Assembly (NCBI RefSeq): GCF_900099965.1
Contig: NZ_FNDJ01000002.1
Coordinates: forward strand, 186,001 to 250,000
Source: Nonomuraea jiangxiensis
GTDB lineage: Bacteria > Actinomycetota > Actinomycetes > Streptosporangiales > Streptosporangiaceae
DNA length: 64,000 nt
Direction of reading: 5' to 3'
The first letter of the stretch is position 1. Every line of letters begins with the position of its first letter. Below are positions 1 to 7,141 of the stretch, in pieces. The notes under the pieces were generated by a model. That model made no database searches and was not told the DNA's origin. It was given only the letters and a program-made list of their open reading frames with translations. The position numbers and the translations under genes are program-made.

Positions 1-354
1 GATGGCGACGTCGTACGCGCCGAACGCGATGCCGCCCGCGACCGTGGTGACCGCGGTCATCGCGCCCGCGCACATGCGGTCGATCGCGTAGCCGGGCACC
101 GTCTTGGGCAGCCCGGCCAGCACCGCCGCCGCGCGGCCGATGGTCAGGCCCTGGTCGCCGATCTGTGTGGTCGCGGCGATGGCGACCTCGTCCACGCGCT
201 CGGGGGGCAGGCCGGGATTGCGCCTGATGAGCTCGCGGATGACCCGGACGACCAGGTCGTCCGCACGGGTCTCCGCGTACATGCCCTTCGGCCCTGACCT
301 GCCGAAGGGGGTGCGTACGCCGTCGACGAACACGACGTCACGAGAGGAAGGCAC
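1..354 (-). CDS. Thiolase (acetyl-CoA C-acyltransferase), N-terminal part
   Basis: First 118 residues of a thiolase; the rest lies beyond the left edge. Reading from GTG at 354 gives the usual opening VVFVDGVRTPFG, and Cys94 in DRMCAGAMTAV is the family's acyl-accepting nucleophile. A GAGGAG ribosome site lies 7 nt upstream of the GTG, which fixes the start. Thiolases condense or cleave acyl-CoA and acetyl-CoA in the cytoplasm, in beta-oxidation or ketoacyl synthesis; which direction cannot be told from this fragment. The membrane-protein gene at 395-1132 ends 40 bp upstream on the same strand, so the two may be co-transcribed. Confidence 0.88.
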   Translation of the reverse strand, partial: MPSSRDVVFVDGVRTPFGRSGPKGMYAETRADDLVVRVIRELIRRNPGLPPERVDEVAIAATTQIGDQGLTIGRAAAVLAGLPKTVPGYAIDRMCAGAMTAVTTVAGGIAFGAYDVAI

Positions 355-394
355 GAATTCGCTCCTCGTTGCCGAATGGGGTTCCGTTCCTATG

Positions 395-1132
395 CTACTC
401 GTCGGTAACTACGGTGCAGACGAGGGCCGCGGTCAGGAGCGCGTACACCAGGGCGGTGGCCGGCTCCCACACGTGGGCGCGGGCTCCGAGCAGGGCGGCG
501 ACCGTCACGGCGGCGCCGGTCCAGAGCGCCGGGTTGCCTGGCTGGCGCGTGCCGTGGCCGGGGTCCCACGGATCGCCAGGTGATCCACCCGAGCGCGCGG
601 CACGCGTCAGCATCCCCAGCGTGTCCCGTGCCCACCAGAACAGGAACAACACCCCGGCCACGCAACTCAGCACCACCAGGACCTCGACGGCCCGGCTCAG
701 GGCGTCGGCGAAGTCGTACAGAGCGGCCTGGCGGAACTGGCGCGGTGTGGTCCAGCCGAGCAGCAGCGCCACCGCCCAGCCCGCGGCCATGCCGATCCTG
801 CTCAGCACCCGCGCCAGCCCCGCGGGGGCGGCGGAGTAGAGCTCGCGCTCGCGCCGCCGTACCAGGCGGGCGCGCCTGCCCCAGACGTACTGGGTGAGCG
901 CCAGCGTGGGCAGGGCGATGGTGAGGACGGCCAGGGACAGCACGGCCAGCGGCAGCGTCTGCTCCCTGGTCGGCGCCCGGTCGGCGAGCAACTGGACGGC
1001 GGCCAGGAGCGCGATCGAGGAGGAGAGCGCGACGAGGGCGCGGCGGCGGGCGGCCCTGGCCCCGGCCCGCAGCCCGGCCACCGCCTCGGCGCCGGGGGGC
1101 GGCGCCATCTCGGTCAACAGCATGAACGCCAT
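395..1132 (-). CDS. Multi-pass membrane protein of unknown function
   Basis: I do not recognise a family for this 245-aa protein. It has about six hydrophobic segments (near residues 32-50, 60-84, 113-127, 147-167, then two near the C-terminus), separated by Arg-rich loops (GRRARLVRRRERE about residues 85-97) that suggest cytoplasmic faces. It starts at ATG 1132; no better start is visible. It precedes the thiolase gene on the same strand, separated by 40 bp, and is divergent from the LCP gene at 1344. The GC-rich intergenic region 1133-1343 must carry both promoters. Confidence 0.65.
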   Translation of the reverse strand: MAFMLLTEMAPPPGAEAVAGLRAGARAARRRALVALSSSIALLAAVQLLADRAPTREQTLPLAVLSLAVLTIALPTLALTQYVWGRRARLVRRRERELYSAAPAGLARVLSRIGMAAGWAVALLLGWTTPRQFRQAALYDFADALSRAVEVLVVLSCVAGVLFLFWWARDTLGMLTRAARSGGSPGDPWDPGHGTRQPGNPALWTGAAVTVAALLGARAHVWEPATALVYALLTAALVCTVVTDE

Positions 1133-1343
1133 GATGGCGGCCCCATGCGTGGTGACGCCCCGGATTCCGGTGCTTCGGATGGAGTCCTCGCTCCTCCGGC
1201 GGGTGAGGAAGGGGTACCGTCGCGGACACAGTCTCCCCGTTGGCGGATCGGCGAATTAGCGTGGGGGCGGGATCGTTCCCCGCCCGGGGGCGGACTGGCG
1301 CGGGTGTGCCGCGGGGTCCTGTTTGTGACTATGCTTCGCGATC

Positions 1344-2870
1344 ATGGCTCGAGGGGTGGACCGGGTGAAACGGCAACAGGATGAGGCGGTTCTGGGTCGT
1401 CGTGTCGCTCCGCCGCCACCCCCGGACCGGCGCGCGCCCATGCCGCGGCGCATCCCGCTGACCCCCCTGGGCTGGGTCAGCGTGGGGCTGACGCTCCTGC
1501 TGGTGCTGATCTCGCTCGGGGGCTACGGGTACTACCGCTACGTCGAGAGCGGCATCGAACGCGAGCACATCAACGCCGGCCCCACCCGCCCGCCGGAGAC
1601 CGGCGCGCTCAACGTGCTGCTCGTCGGCTCCGACTCCCGCGAGGGCGACAACAAGCAGTACGGCCCCAAGTCCGTGGGCCTGGGGGAGCGCACCGACACG
1701 ATCATGCTCCTGCACATCTCCCCGAACCGGGACAAGGCCACCATGATCAGCTTCCCGCGCGACTCTATGGTCATGCTGCCCCAGTGCGAGACCAGGACCG
1801 GCGGTGTGCTCCCCGGCGGCCTGCGGCAGATCAACTCCGCCTTCAACGACGGCGGTATCAACTGCACGATCCGGACCCTCGAGTCTCTCACCAACATCAA
1901 GATCGACCACTTCGTGAAGGTGGACTTCACCGGCTTCAAGGGCATCATCGACGCCCTCGACGGCATCGAGATCTGCCTGCCCAAGCCGGTCAACGACCCC
2001 AAGGCCAAGCTGGTGCTCCCCGCCGGCAAACACGTGGTCAAGGGGGAGCAGGCGCTGGGCTACGTACGCACCAGGTACGCCCTGGGCGACGGCAGCGACC
2101 TCAGCCGCATCCAGCGCCAGCAGGTCTTCCTCACCCAGGTGCTGAAGAAGGTCACCGACGGCGGCCTGCTGACCAATCCGGTCAAGCTCAACAGCTTCCT
2201 GGGGGCGGCCACCGCCGCCGTCACCGTGGACGACGGGCTCACGCTCGAGCGCATGCTGGAGATCGCCAGAAGCGTCCAGGGCCTGACGGCCAAGGAGCTC
2301 AAGGGCATCACGGTCCCCACCGAGCCCTATCCGGCCGACAAGAACCGGGTGCAGTTCGCCCAGCCGGCCGCCCGCGCGTTCTTCGAGAACGTCCGCAACG
2401 ACACCGAGGTCACCGCCGTCACCATCCCCGGCAAGGCCACGACCCCCAAGGTCGAGAACTCCCAGGTGCGCCTGCAGGTGCTGAACGGCACCTCCGAGGG
2501 GGGCAAGGCCGGCACGGTGGCCGACGAGCTGGCCGGGCAGGGGTTCGTGGTCACCGAGGTGGGCAACGCCCCCGCGACCGCCACCACGACGATCCGGTAC
2601 GCCAAGAAGGACACCAAGGACGGCCCGGCCTACGGTGACGCGGTCGCCGCCCGGCTGTCGAAGGACAAGCGGACCCCGGTGGTGGGCAAGGTCAGGCCGG
2701 TCACCGTGCAGCCTTACGCGGCCGCGGCCGCGGCCGCCACGAAGGCGCCGGGCGGGCCGATCATCCAGCTCGTCATCGGGGCCGACTGGCCCGGCGTGCG
2801 GGTGGTCTCGGCCATCCCCGAGTCCCTCAAGGACAAGGTCGTCGACACCACGACCAATCCCTGCCTCTGA
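1344..2870 (+). CDS. LytR-CpsA-Psr (LCP) family protein with LytR_C domain
   Basis: LCP enzymes transfer undecaprenyl-linked glycopolymers (teichoic acid or, in actinomycetes, arabinogalactan-like polymers) onto peptidoglycan outside the membrane. The 508-aa protein has a basic, Pro-rich cytoplasmic tail, one membrane segment (about residues 43-63), then the LCP domain: LNVLLVGSDSRE, GERTDTIMLLHIS and ISFPRDSMV carry the conserved Asp/Arg residues that hold the pyrophosphate and metal. A LytR_C domain follows (from VRLQVLNGTSEGGKAGT). A TATGCT -10 hexamer lies at 1330-1335, 8 nt before ATG, so the transcript is nearly leaderless. The membrane protein at 3022 follows 151 bp downstream on the same strand. 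Confidence 0.9.
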   Translation: MARGVDRVKRQQDEAVLGRRVAPPPPPDRRAPMPRRIPLTPLGWVSVGLTLLLVLISLGGYGYYRYVESGIEREHINAGPTRPPETGALNVLLVGSDSREGDNKQYGPKSVGLGERTDTIMLLHISPNRDKATMISFPRDSMVMLPQCETRTGGVLPGGLRQINSAFNDGGINCTIRTLESLTNIKIDHFVKVDFTGFKGIIDALDGIEICLPKPVNDPKAKLVLPAGKHVVKGEQALGYVRTRYALGDGSDLSRIQRQQVFLTQVLKKVTDGGLLTNPVKLNSFLGAATAAVTVDDGLTLERMLEIARSVQGLTAKELKGITVPTEPYPADKNRVQFAQPAARAFFENVRNDTEVTAVTIPGKATTPKVENSQVRLQVLNGTSEGGKAGTVADELAGQGFVVTEVGNAPATATTTIRYAKKDTKDGPAYGDAVAARLSKDKRTPVVGKVRPVTVQPYAAAAAAATKAPGGPIIQLVIGADWPGVRVVSAIPESLKDKVVDTTTNPCL

Positions 2871-3021
2871 CCGCCGGTCGGCCCGGCGCGTCGAAGGTGG
2901 CCTCGTGGTGGGGCTGGATGGGTCGATGTTACGGAGAGTGACTTTAGGGAAACGTGTGAAATATCCGGACAAGTGGTGGTAGGAAGGGGCGCGGCAGAAT
3001 TCGTACAAGAGAGGTTCCATC

Positions 3022-4287
3022 GTGGCGCGCGACGAGAACGACAGGCCATACGAGGAAGGGCAGGGGAGGTCGTTAAACCCGGAGCTCTCGGGTGACGTGT
3101 TGTCGCCGCGGTGGAGCACGGAGGACACTGACGAGCAGCCCGCCATCCAGGTGGTCGGCAACGAGACCTACATCCTCCCGCCCGACAAGGGCTCGCTGGG
3201 CGAGCCGCAGCTCATCAGCGACGGCATGCGCGACGTGCTCGACGACCCCCGCGGGCACGACGTGCTCGACGGGCCGCGCGGACACGACGTGCTGGGCACG
3301 TCCGGTGGCGCGCACGAGCTGGGCGGCTCGCGCGACTACGAGTACGGCGGCTCGGGGGAGCAGCACGACTTCGGCGGCCCCAGCGGGGCTCACGACTTCG
3401 GCGGCCCCAGTGGCGCCCATGACTTCGGCGGCCACAGCGGCGCCCATGACTTCGGGGGGCCCAGCGGCGCCCACGATTTCTCCGGCGCCGGCGGTCGTGA
3501 CTACGACGACCTGGGCGACCCGCACGAGAGGCGGGGCGAGCACGGCGACCGGCAGGACGACGACAACCCCTACCTGCCGCTCGACCGGAGCTACGAGACC
3601 GGGCGGGACGACGAGTGGGACGACGACCGGCCCAAGCGTGGCTTCCTCGGCTCGGGCTGGACCGACGACTCGCAGGACGAGCCCTCCAGCGGCGGCGTGG
3701 GAGAGGTGCGCCGCCGCACACGGGTGCTGCTGGTGGCGGCCGTCGCGGTGGTGCTGGTCGGCGTGGGCGCCGGCTTCATGCTCACCGGCAACTCCTCCGA
3801 CGACCCGTGCTCGGGTAGCCAGTGCGCCAGCGCGGGCGAGGTGAGCTCCCCGTCGGACACCGCGCTTCCCGATGAGGAAACGGCGCTGCCGACCGAGGAG
3901 GAGCAGGCCGACACGCCCGAGCCCACCGACTCGGAGGCCGAGGACCCGACCGGCTCCGAGTCCGCGGCGCCCACCACGGCGCCGACGCAGCGGGCCAGGC
4001 CGCAGCAGCAGGCCGAGGAGGATGAGCCCTCCTCGCGCGCCACGCCCACGCGGCAGCAGCACAGGGAGCCGTCGACCAGCCCCAGCGGCAAGACCACCCG
4101 CGCTCCTGAGAACCAGGTGGAGGAGACCACCGGCGACGACCGCCCGGCCGACTCGTCGCGGAACAACACCCCTCAGCAGAACCAGCAGCAGGACACGCCC
4201 ACCGTGGCGCCGCCGCCCACGCTGGCCCCGCCGCCGGAGGAGGACAAGGGGGGCGGCCTGCTCGACATCCTGTTCCCCTGGGCCTGA
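3022..4287 (+). CDS. Single-pass membrane protein with Gly/His/Asp repeats and acidic Thr/Pro-rich tail
   Basis: Unknown family, 421 aa, from GTG 3022. The N-terminal half is hydrophilic and repetitive: two DVLDxPRGH-type decapeptides (about residues 71-90) and four HDFGGPSGA-type nonapeptides (about 115-152). One membrane helix (about 235-255, VLLVAAVAVVLVGVGAGFML) follows a basic RRRTR stop. The C-terminal 165 residues, presumably outside, are rich in Glu, Thr, Pro, Ser and Gln, like a cell-wall-spanning stalk. The arrangement (cytoplasmic disordered arm, one helix, external low-complexity stalk) and the upstream LCP gene suggest an envelope role, but I infer no enzyme activity. Confidence 0.7.
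   Translation: MARDENDRPYEEGQGRSLNPELSGDVLSPRWSTEDTDEQPAIQVVGNETYILPPDKGSLGEPQLISDGMRDVLDDPRGHDVLDGPRGHDVLGTSGGAHELGGSRDYEYGGSGEQHDFGGPSGAHDFGGPSGAHDFGGHSGAHDFGGPSGAHDFSGAGGRDYDDLGDPHERRGEHGDRQDDDNPYLPLDRSYETGRDDEWDDDRPKRGFLGSGWTDDSQDEPSSGGVGEVRRRTRVLLVAAVAVVLVGVGAGFMLTGNSSDDPCSGSQCASAGEVSSPSDTALPDEETALPTEEEQADTPEPTDSEAEDPTGSESAAPTTAPTQRARPQQQAEEDEPSSRATPTRQQHREPSTSPSGKTTRAPENQVEETTGDDRPADSSRNNTPQQNQQQDTPTVAPPPTLAPPPEEDKGGGLLDILFPWA
3367..3474 (+). repeat. Four 27-bp tandem coding repeats
   Basis: Four consecutive 27-bp units, each opening GACTTCGG and encoding DFGG(P/H)SGAH, at 3367, 3394, 3421 and 3448. A degenerate fifth unit begins GATTTCTCC. Third-position differences between units show they are not a very recent duplication, while the peptide is conserved. 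Confidence 0.9.
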
Positions 4288-4327
4288 GACGTGCGAGGAT
4301 GCGGTTCCGGTGCCTGTCTGGCACACT

Positions 4328-4343
4328 TGGAAACCGTTTTCCT
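4328..4343. promoter_or_regulatory. LacI-family operator before the lacI-type gene
   Basis: TGGAAACCGTTTTCCT is a near-perfect palindrome around a central CpG, the hallmark of LacI/PurR-family operators. It ends just before the GGAGG ribosome site (4344-4348) of the regulator gene, so autoregulation is likely. The half-site GGAAA(C/G)CG recurs at 13136-13151. Confidence 0.75.
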
Positions 4344-4352
4344 GGAGGTCTC

Positions 4353-5363
4353 GTGGTCACGCTTGAGGACGTCGCCAAGCAGGCGGGCGTCTCCCTCGCG
4401 ACCGCTTCGCGGGTGCTGAACGGCAGCACCCGCCAGGTGGGGGCGGCGTTGCGGGCGCGGGTCGAACGGGCCGCGGACGAGCTCGGTTACCGCGCCAACA
4501 TCGCCGCCCAGACCCTGGCCCGGGGGGCGAGCAACGTCATCGGCATCGTGGTGCACGACCTGACCGACCCCTACTTCGCGGCCCTGGCCGACGGGGCGAT
4601 GCGGGCGGCGGCCACCGAGGGCCTGCTGGTCATGGTGGGCACCACGCATCGCGATCCCGAGCAGGAGATCGCATATGTGGCCACGCTCAACGCGCAGCGG
4701 GTACGGGCCGTGCTGCTGGTCGGCTCGCGCGTGGCCGACCCGGCCGTCACCGGGCGGCTGCGCGAGGAGCTGGCAAGATACCGGGCAGGTGGCGGCCGGG
4801 CGGCGTGCGTGGGCCAGGACCTGCTCGGCGTGGACACGGTCGCGCCCGCCAACCGGGAGGGCGCGGCGGAGCTCGCGCGGGCGCTGGCGGGGCTCGGGCA
4901 CACGCGGTTCGCGGTGCTGGCCGGGCCGCCTCACCTGGTGACTGCCGCCGACCGGTGCGCCGGGTTCACCGAGGCGCTGAAAGAGCTGGGGCTGCCCGCG
5001 CCGCACGTGATCCACGGGCCGTTCGACCGCGACGGCGGATACGCGGTGGCCCAACAGGTCCCGGACGAGGCCACCTGCGTGTTCGCGGTCAACGACGTGA
5101 TGGCGGTGGGGGCCCTGGCGGCCTATCGGGAGCGCGGAGTCCGGGTGCCCGAGGACGTGTCGGTGGCCGGGTTCGACGACATCGTCACTCTCCGTGATCA
5201 CGTCCCCGCGCTGACCACCGTACGGCTGCCGCTGAAGCACATGGGGGCGCGGGCTCTTGAGCTGGCGCTGGCCGAGGCGGACCCCGGGAAGGCGGAATCG
5301 GTCGTGGTCGAGCAGGTCGCGGGCGAGGTCGTGCTGCGGGAGAGCGTACGGAGGATGGTGTGA
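4353..5363 (+). CDS. LacI-family transcriptional regulator
   Basis: Sugar-responsive repressor, 336 aa. Residues 1-50 form the LacI helix-turn-helix and hinge (TLEDVAKQAGVSLATASRVLNG). The rest is a periplasmic-binding-protein-like effector domain (VIGIVVHDLTDPYFAALADGA, later VSVAGFDDI). I chose GTG 4353 over the in-frame ATG at 4299 because GGAGG lies 4 nt upstream and because the family starts directly at the HTH; the 4299 start would also place the operator inside the coding region. The stop overlaps the next start (GTGA), so the regulator is coupled to the isomerase gene. Ligand unknown; probably a sugar or cyclitol given the neighbours. Confidence 0.93.
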   Translation: MVTLEDVAKQAGVSLATASRVLNGSTRQVGAALRARVERAADELGYRANIAAQTLARGASNVIGIVVHDLTDPYFAALADGAMRAAATEGLLVMVGTTHRDPEQEIAYVATLNAQRVRAVLLVGSRVADPAVTGRLREELARYRAGGGRAACVGQDLLGVDTVAPANREGAAELARALAGLGHTRFAVLAGPPHLVTAADRCAGFTEALKELGLPAPHVIHGPFDRDGGYAVAQQVPDEATCVFAVNDVMAVGALAAYRERGVRVPEDVSVAGFDDIVTLRDHVPALTTVRLPLKHMGARALELALAEADPGKAESVVVEQVAGEVVLRESVRRMV

Positions 5364-6133
5364 GGCTGGCGGTCAGCACCCTGGGCCTGCCGGGCGAGGG
5401 GCTCGACAGGGCGATCGAGATCGCGGCCGGGCACGGCTGCCAGGGGCTGGAGCTGCGGTTGCACCCGGACACCGGGGTGCATGCCGGGCTGGGGGCCGCC
5501 GAGCGGCGGTCGGTACGGGAACGGGTGGAGCGAGCGGGGCTGGAGATCGCCGCCCTCGCTGGATATGTCAGGATTTGTGAGCCTGGGCCGGACGAACCGG
5601 TCATCGAGGCGCTGCTCGCCGACCTGCGGCTCGCCGCCGACCTGGACGCGCCGGGCGTACGGGTGTTCCCGCGCGGCGACGACCCCGCCGTCGGCGCCCG
5701 CCGCCTCAAGGCGGTCTCCGGAGCGGCGGGCGAGCTCGGCCGCCGCGTGCTCGTCGAGACCCACGACCTCATGGCGACCGGCGCCGCCGTGGCCGGGCTG
5801 CTGGCGGCGGCCGATCGCCCCGGCGCCACGGGCGCGATCTGGGACCTGCTGCACCCGTGGCGGCACGGCGAACCCCCGGCGGACACCCTGGCCGCGCTCG
5901 GGCCCCACCTGCGCTACGTCCAGGTCAAGGACGCGGTGTCGGCCGTGGACACCACGCCGGTGCCGATGGGCCGCGGGTCCGTGCCGCTGGAGGAGGCGGG
6001 CGAGCTGCTGCGCGGGGCCGGATATGACGGGTGGGTGTCGCTGGAGTGGGAGCGCACCTGGTATCCGCAGGTCGCTCCGGTCGAGGAGATCCTCCCGGGG
6101 GCGGCTGAATGGGTACGGCGTTTCGCCGCTTAA
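5360..6133 (+). CDS. TIM-barrel sugar phosphate isomerase/epimerase
   Basis: Xylose-isomerase-like TIM-barrel protein (AP endonuclease 2 superfamily), 257 aa. Probable metal-binding acidic residues are visible in VLVETHD, AIWDLLHPW, YVQVKDA and VSLEWERTW, in the order found in inosose or hydroxypyruvate isomerase-like enzymes. GTG 5360 overlaps the lacI stop by 4 nt, indicating translational coupling. The protein is about 40 aa shorter than the second isomerase at 9902-10804 and clearly a different subfamily. It is likely cytoplasmic and acts on an aldose/ketose or cyclitol; the substrate cannot be named. Confidence 0.85.
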   Translation: MRLAVSTLGLPGEGLDRAIEIAAGHGCQGLELRLHPDTGVHAGLGAAERRSVRERVERAGLEIAALAGYVRICEPGPDEPVIEALLADLRLAADLDAPGVRVFPRGDDPAVGARRLKAVSGAAGELGRRVLVETHDLMATGAAVAGLLAAADRPGATGAIWDLLHPWRHGEPPADTLAALGPHLRYVQVKDAVSAVDTTPVPMGRGSVPLEEAGELLRGAGYDGWVSLEWERTWYPQVAPVEEILPGAAEWVRRFAA

Positions 6134-6141
6134 ATGGGGTG

Positions 6142-7062
6142 ATGTCCGCATTAATGAATAAGGTGCTCGTCGTCGGCATGGACGGGCTGCGCTTCGACCG
6201 GCTCCAGGCCCTGGGCGCGCCCGTACTGGCCGCCCTGATGGCCGCCGGCGCGTACGGCACCAGCAGGCTCCCCTACGGCGAGGCCGGGACACCGCGTACG
6301 GAGTCGCCCGGCGAGGTCGTCCCCAAGACCCCCGAGCCGGGGGACGGCGGCAGGGTCATCAGGTCGCGTACGGACTCGGGGCCGGGATGGTCGTCCATCG
6401 CGACCGGGGCCTGGCCCGACAAGCACGGCGTCGTGGACAACGGTTTCGCGGCACCCAACTTCCAGAAATTTCCGGACTTCCTGACTCGTGCGAAGAATGC
6501 TCGGCCGGAGCTGGCGACGGCCGCGTTCTTCTCGTGGGCGGCGCTGGACGAGCACGGCGCGTTCAGCCGCGCGATCGACCACCGCCTCGTCCTCGACGGC
6601 TACACGGTGGGCTGGGCCGCGGCGGACCGGCAGGTCGCCGAGGCCGCCGAGCGGCACCTGGCCACGGCCGACCCGGACGCCCTCTTCGTGTACCTGGGCG
6701 ACACCGACGAGGTGGCCCACGACCTCGGCCCGCACTGCCCCGAGTACCTCGCCGCCCTCGCCACCCAGGACGCCTACCTGGGCCGCCTGCTCGCCGCCAT
6801 CCGCGGGCGGGCCACGTACCCCGGCGAGCGCTGGACCGTGCTGGTCACGACCGACCACGGGCACGTGGACGCGGGCGGGCACGGGGGCACCACGGACGAG
6901 GAGCGCACGGTGTTCGTGATCGCGAGCCGGCTGGACGCCGACCTCGGCGGCCGGGTCCTGGCCGGGCCGAGGCTGGTGGACGTGGGGCCGACGGCGCTGG
7001 CCGCGCTCGGGGTGGAGGTCGATCCCGGCTGGGACCTGGACGGGGTTCCGCTGGCGTTGTGA
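6142..7062 (+). CDS. Alkaline-phosphatase-fold phosphodiesterase / nucleotide pyrophosphatase-like protein
   Basis: Member of the type I phosphodiesterase/nucleotide pyrophosphatase superfamily, 306 aa from ATG 6142 (ATG 6154 is also possible). Metal-site motifs appear in order: VVGMDGLRFDRL near the N-terminus, the nucleophile region TDSGPGWSSIATG, YLGDTDEVAH, and VTTDHGHVDAGGHGG near the C-terminus. The usual Thr nucleophile appears to be Ser by alignment. No signal peptide is visible, so it is probably cytoplasmic. It follows the isomerase by 8 bp and is likely co-transcribed with lacI and the isomerase, suggesting a phosphorylated or nucleotide-linked sugar as substrate (inference). Confidence 0.82.
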   Translation: MSALMNKVLVVGMDGLRFDRLQALGAPVLAALMAAGAYGTSRLPYGEAGTPRTESPGEVVPKTPEPGDGGRVIRSRTDSGPGWSSIATGAWPDKHGVVDNGFAAPNFQKFPDFLTRAKNARPELATAAFFSWAALDEHGAFSRAIDHRLVLDGYTVGWAAADRQVAEAAERHLATADPDALFVYLGDTDEVAHDLGPHCPEYLAALATQDAYLGRLLAAIRGRATYPGERWTVLVTTDHGHVDAGGHGGTTDEERTVFVIASRLDADLGGRVLAGPRLVDVGPTALAALGVEVDPGWDLDGVPLAL

Positions 7063-7141
7063 CAAGTTTCATCATGTGTTGAATTTTTCGCCGGGAAGCG
7101 TGAGACTCTTAACAGGACGCTGAACGGCTGGGGTGCAACCG

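Noticed and set aside
1329..3161. Long open frame on the minus strand opposite the LCP gene
   Set aside because: It mirrors the codon bias of the real plus-strand gene, is low in hydrophobic order and has no ribosome site or family match; typical antisense openness in high-GC DNA.
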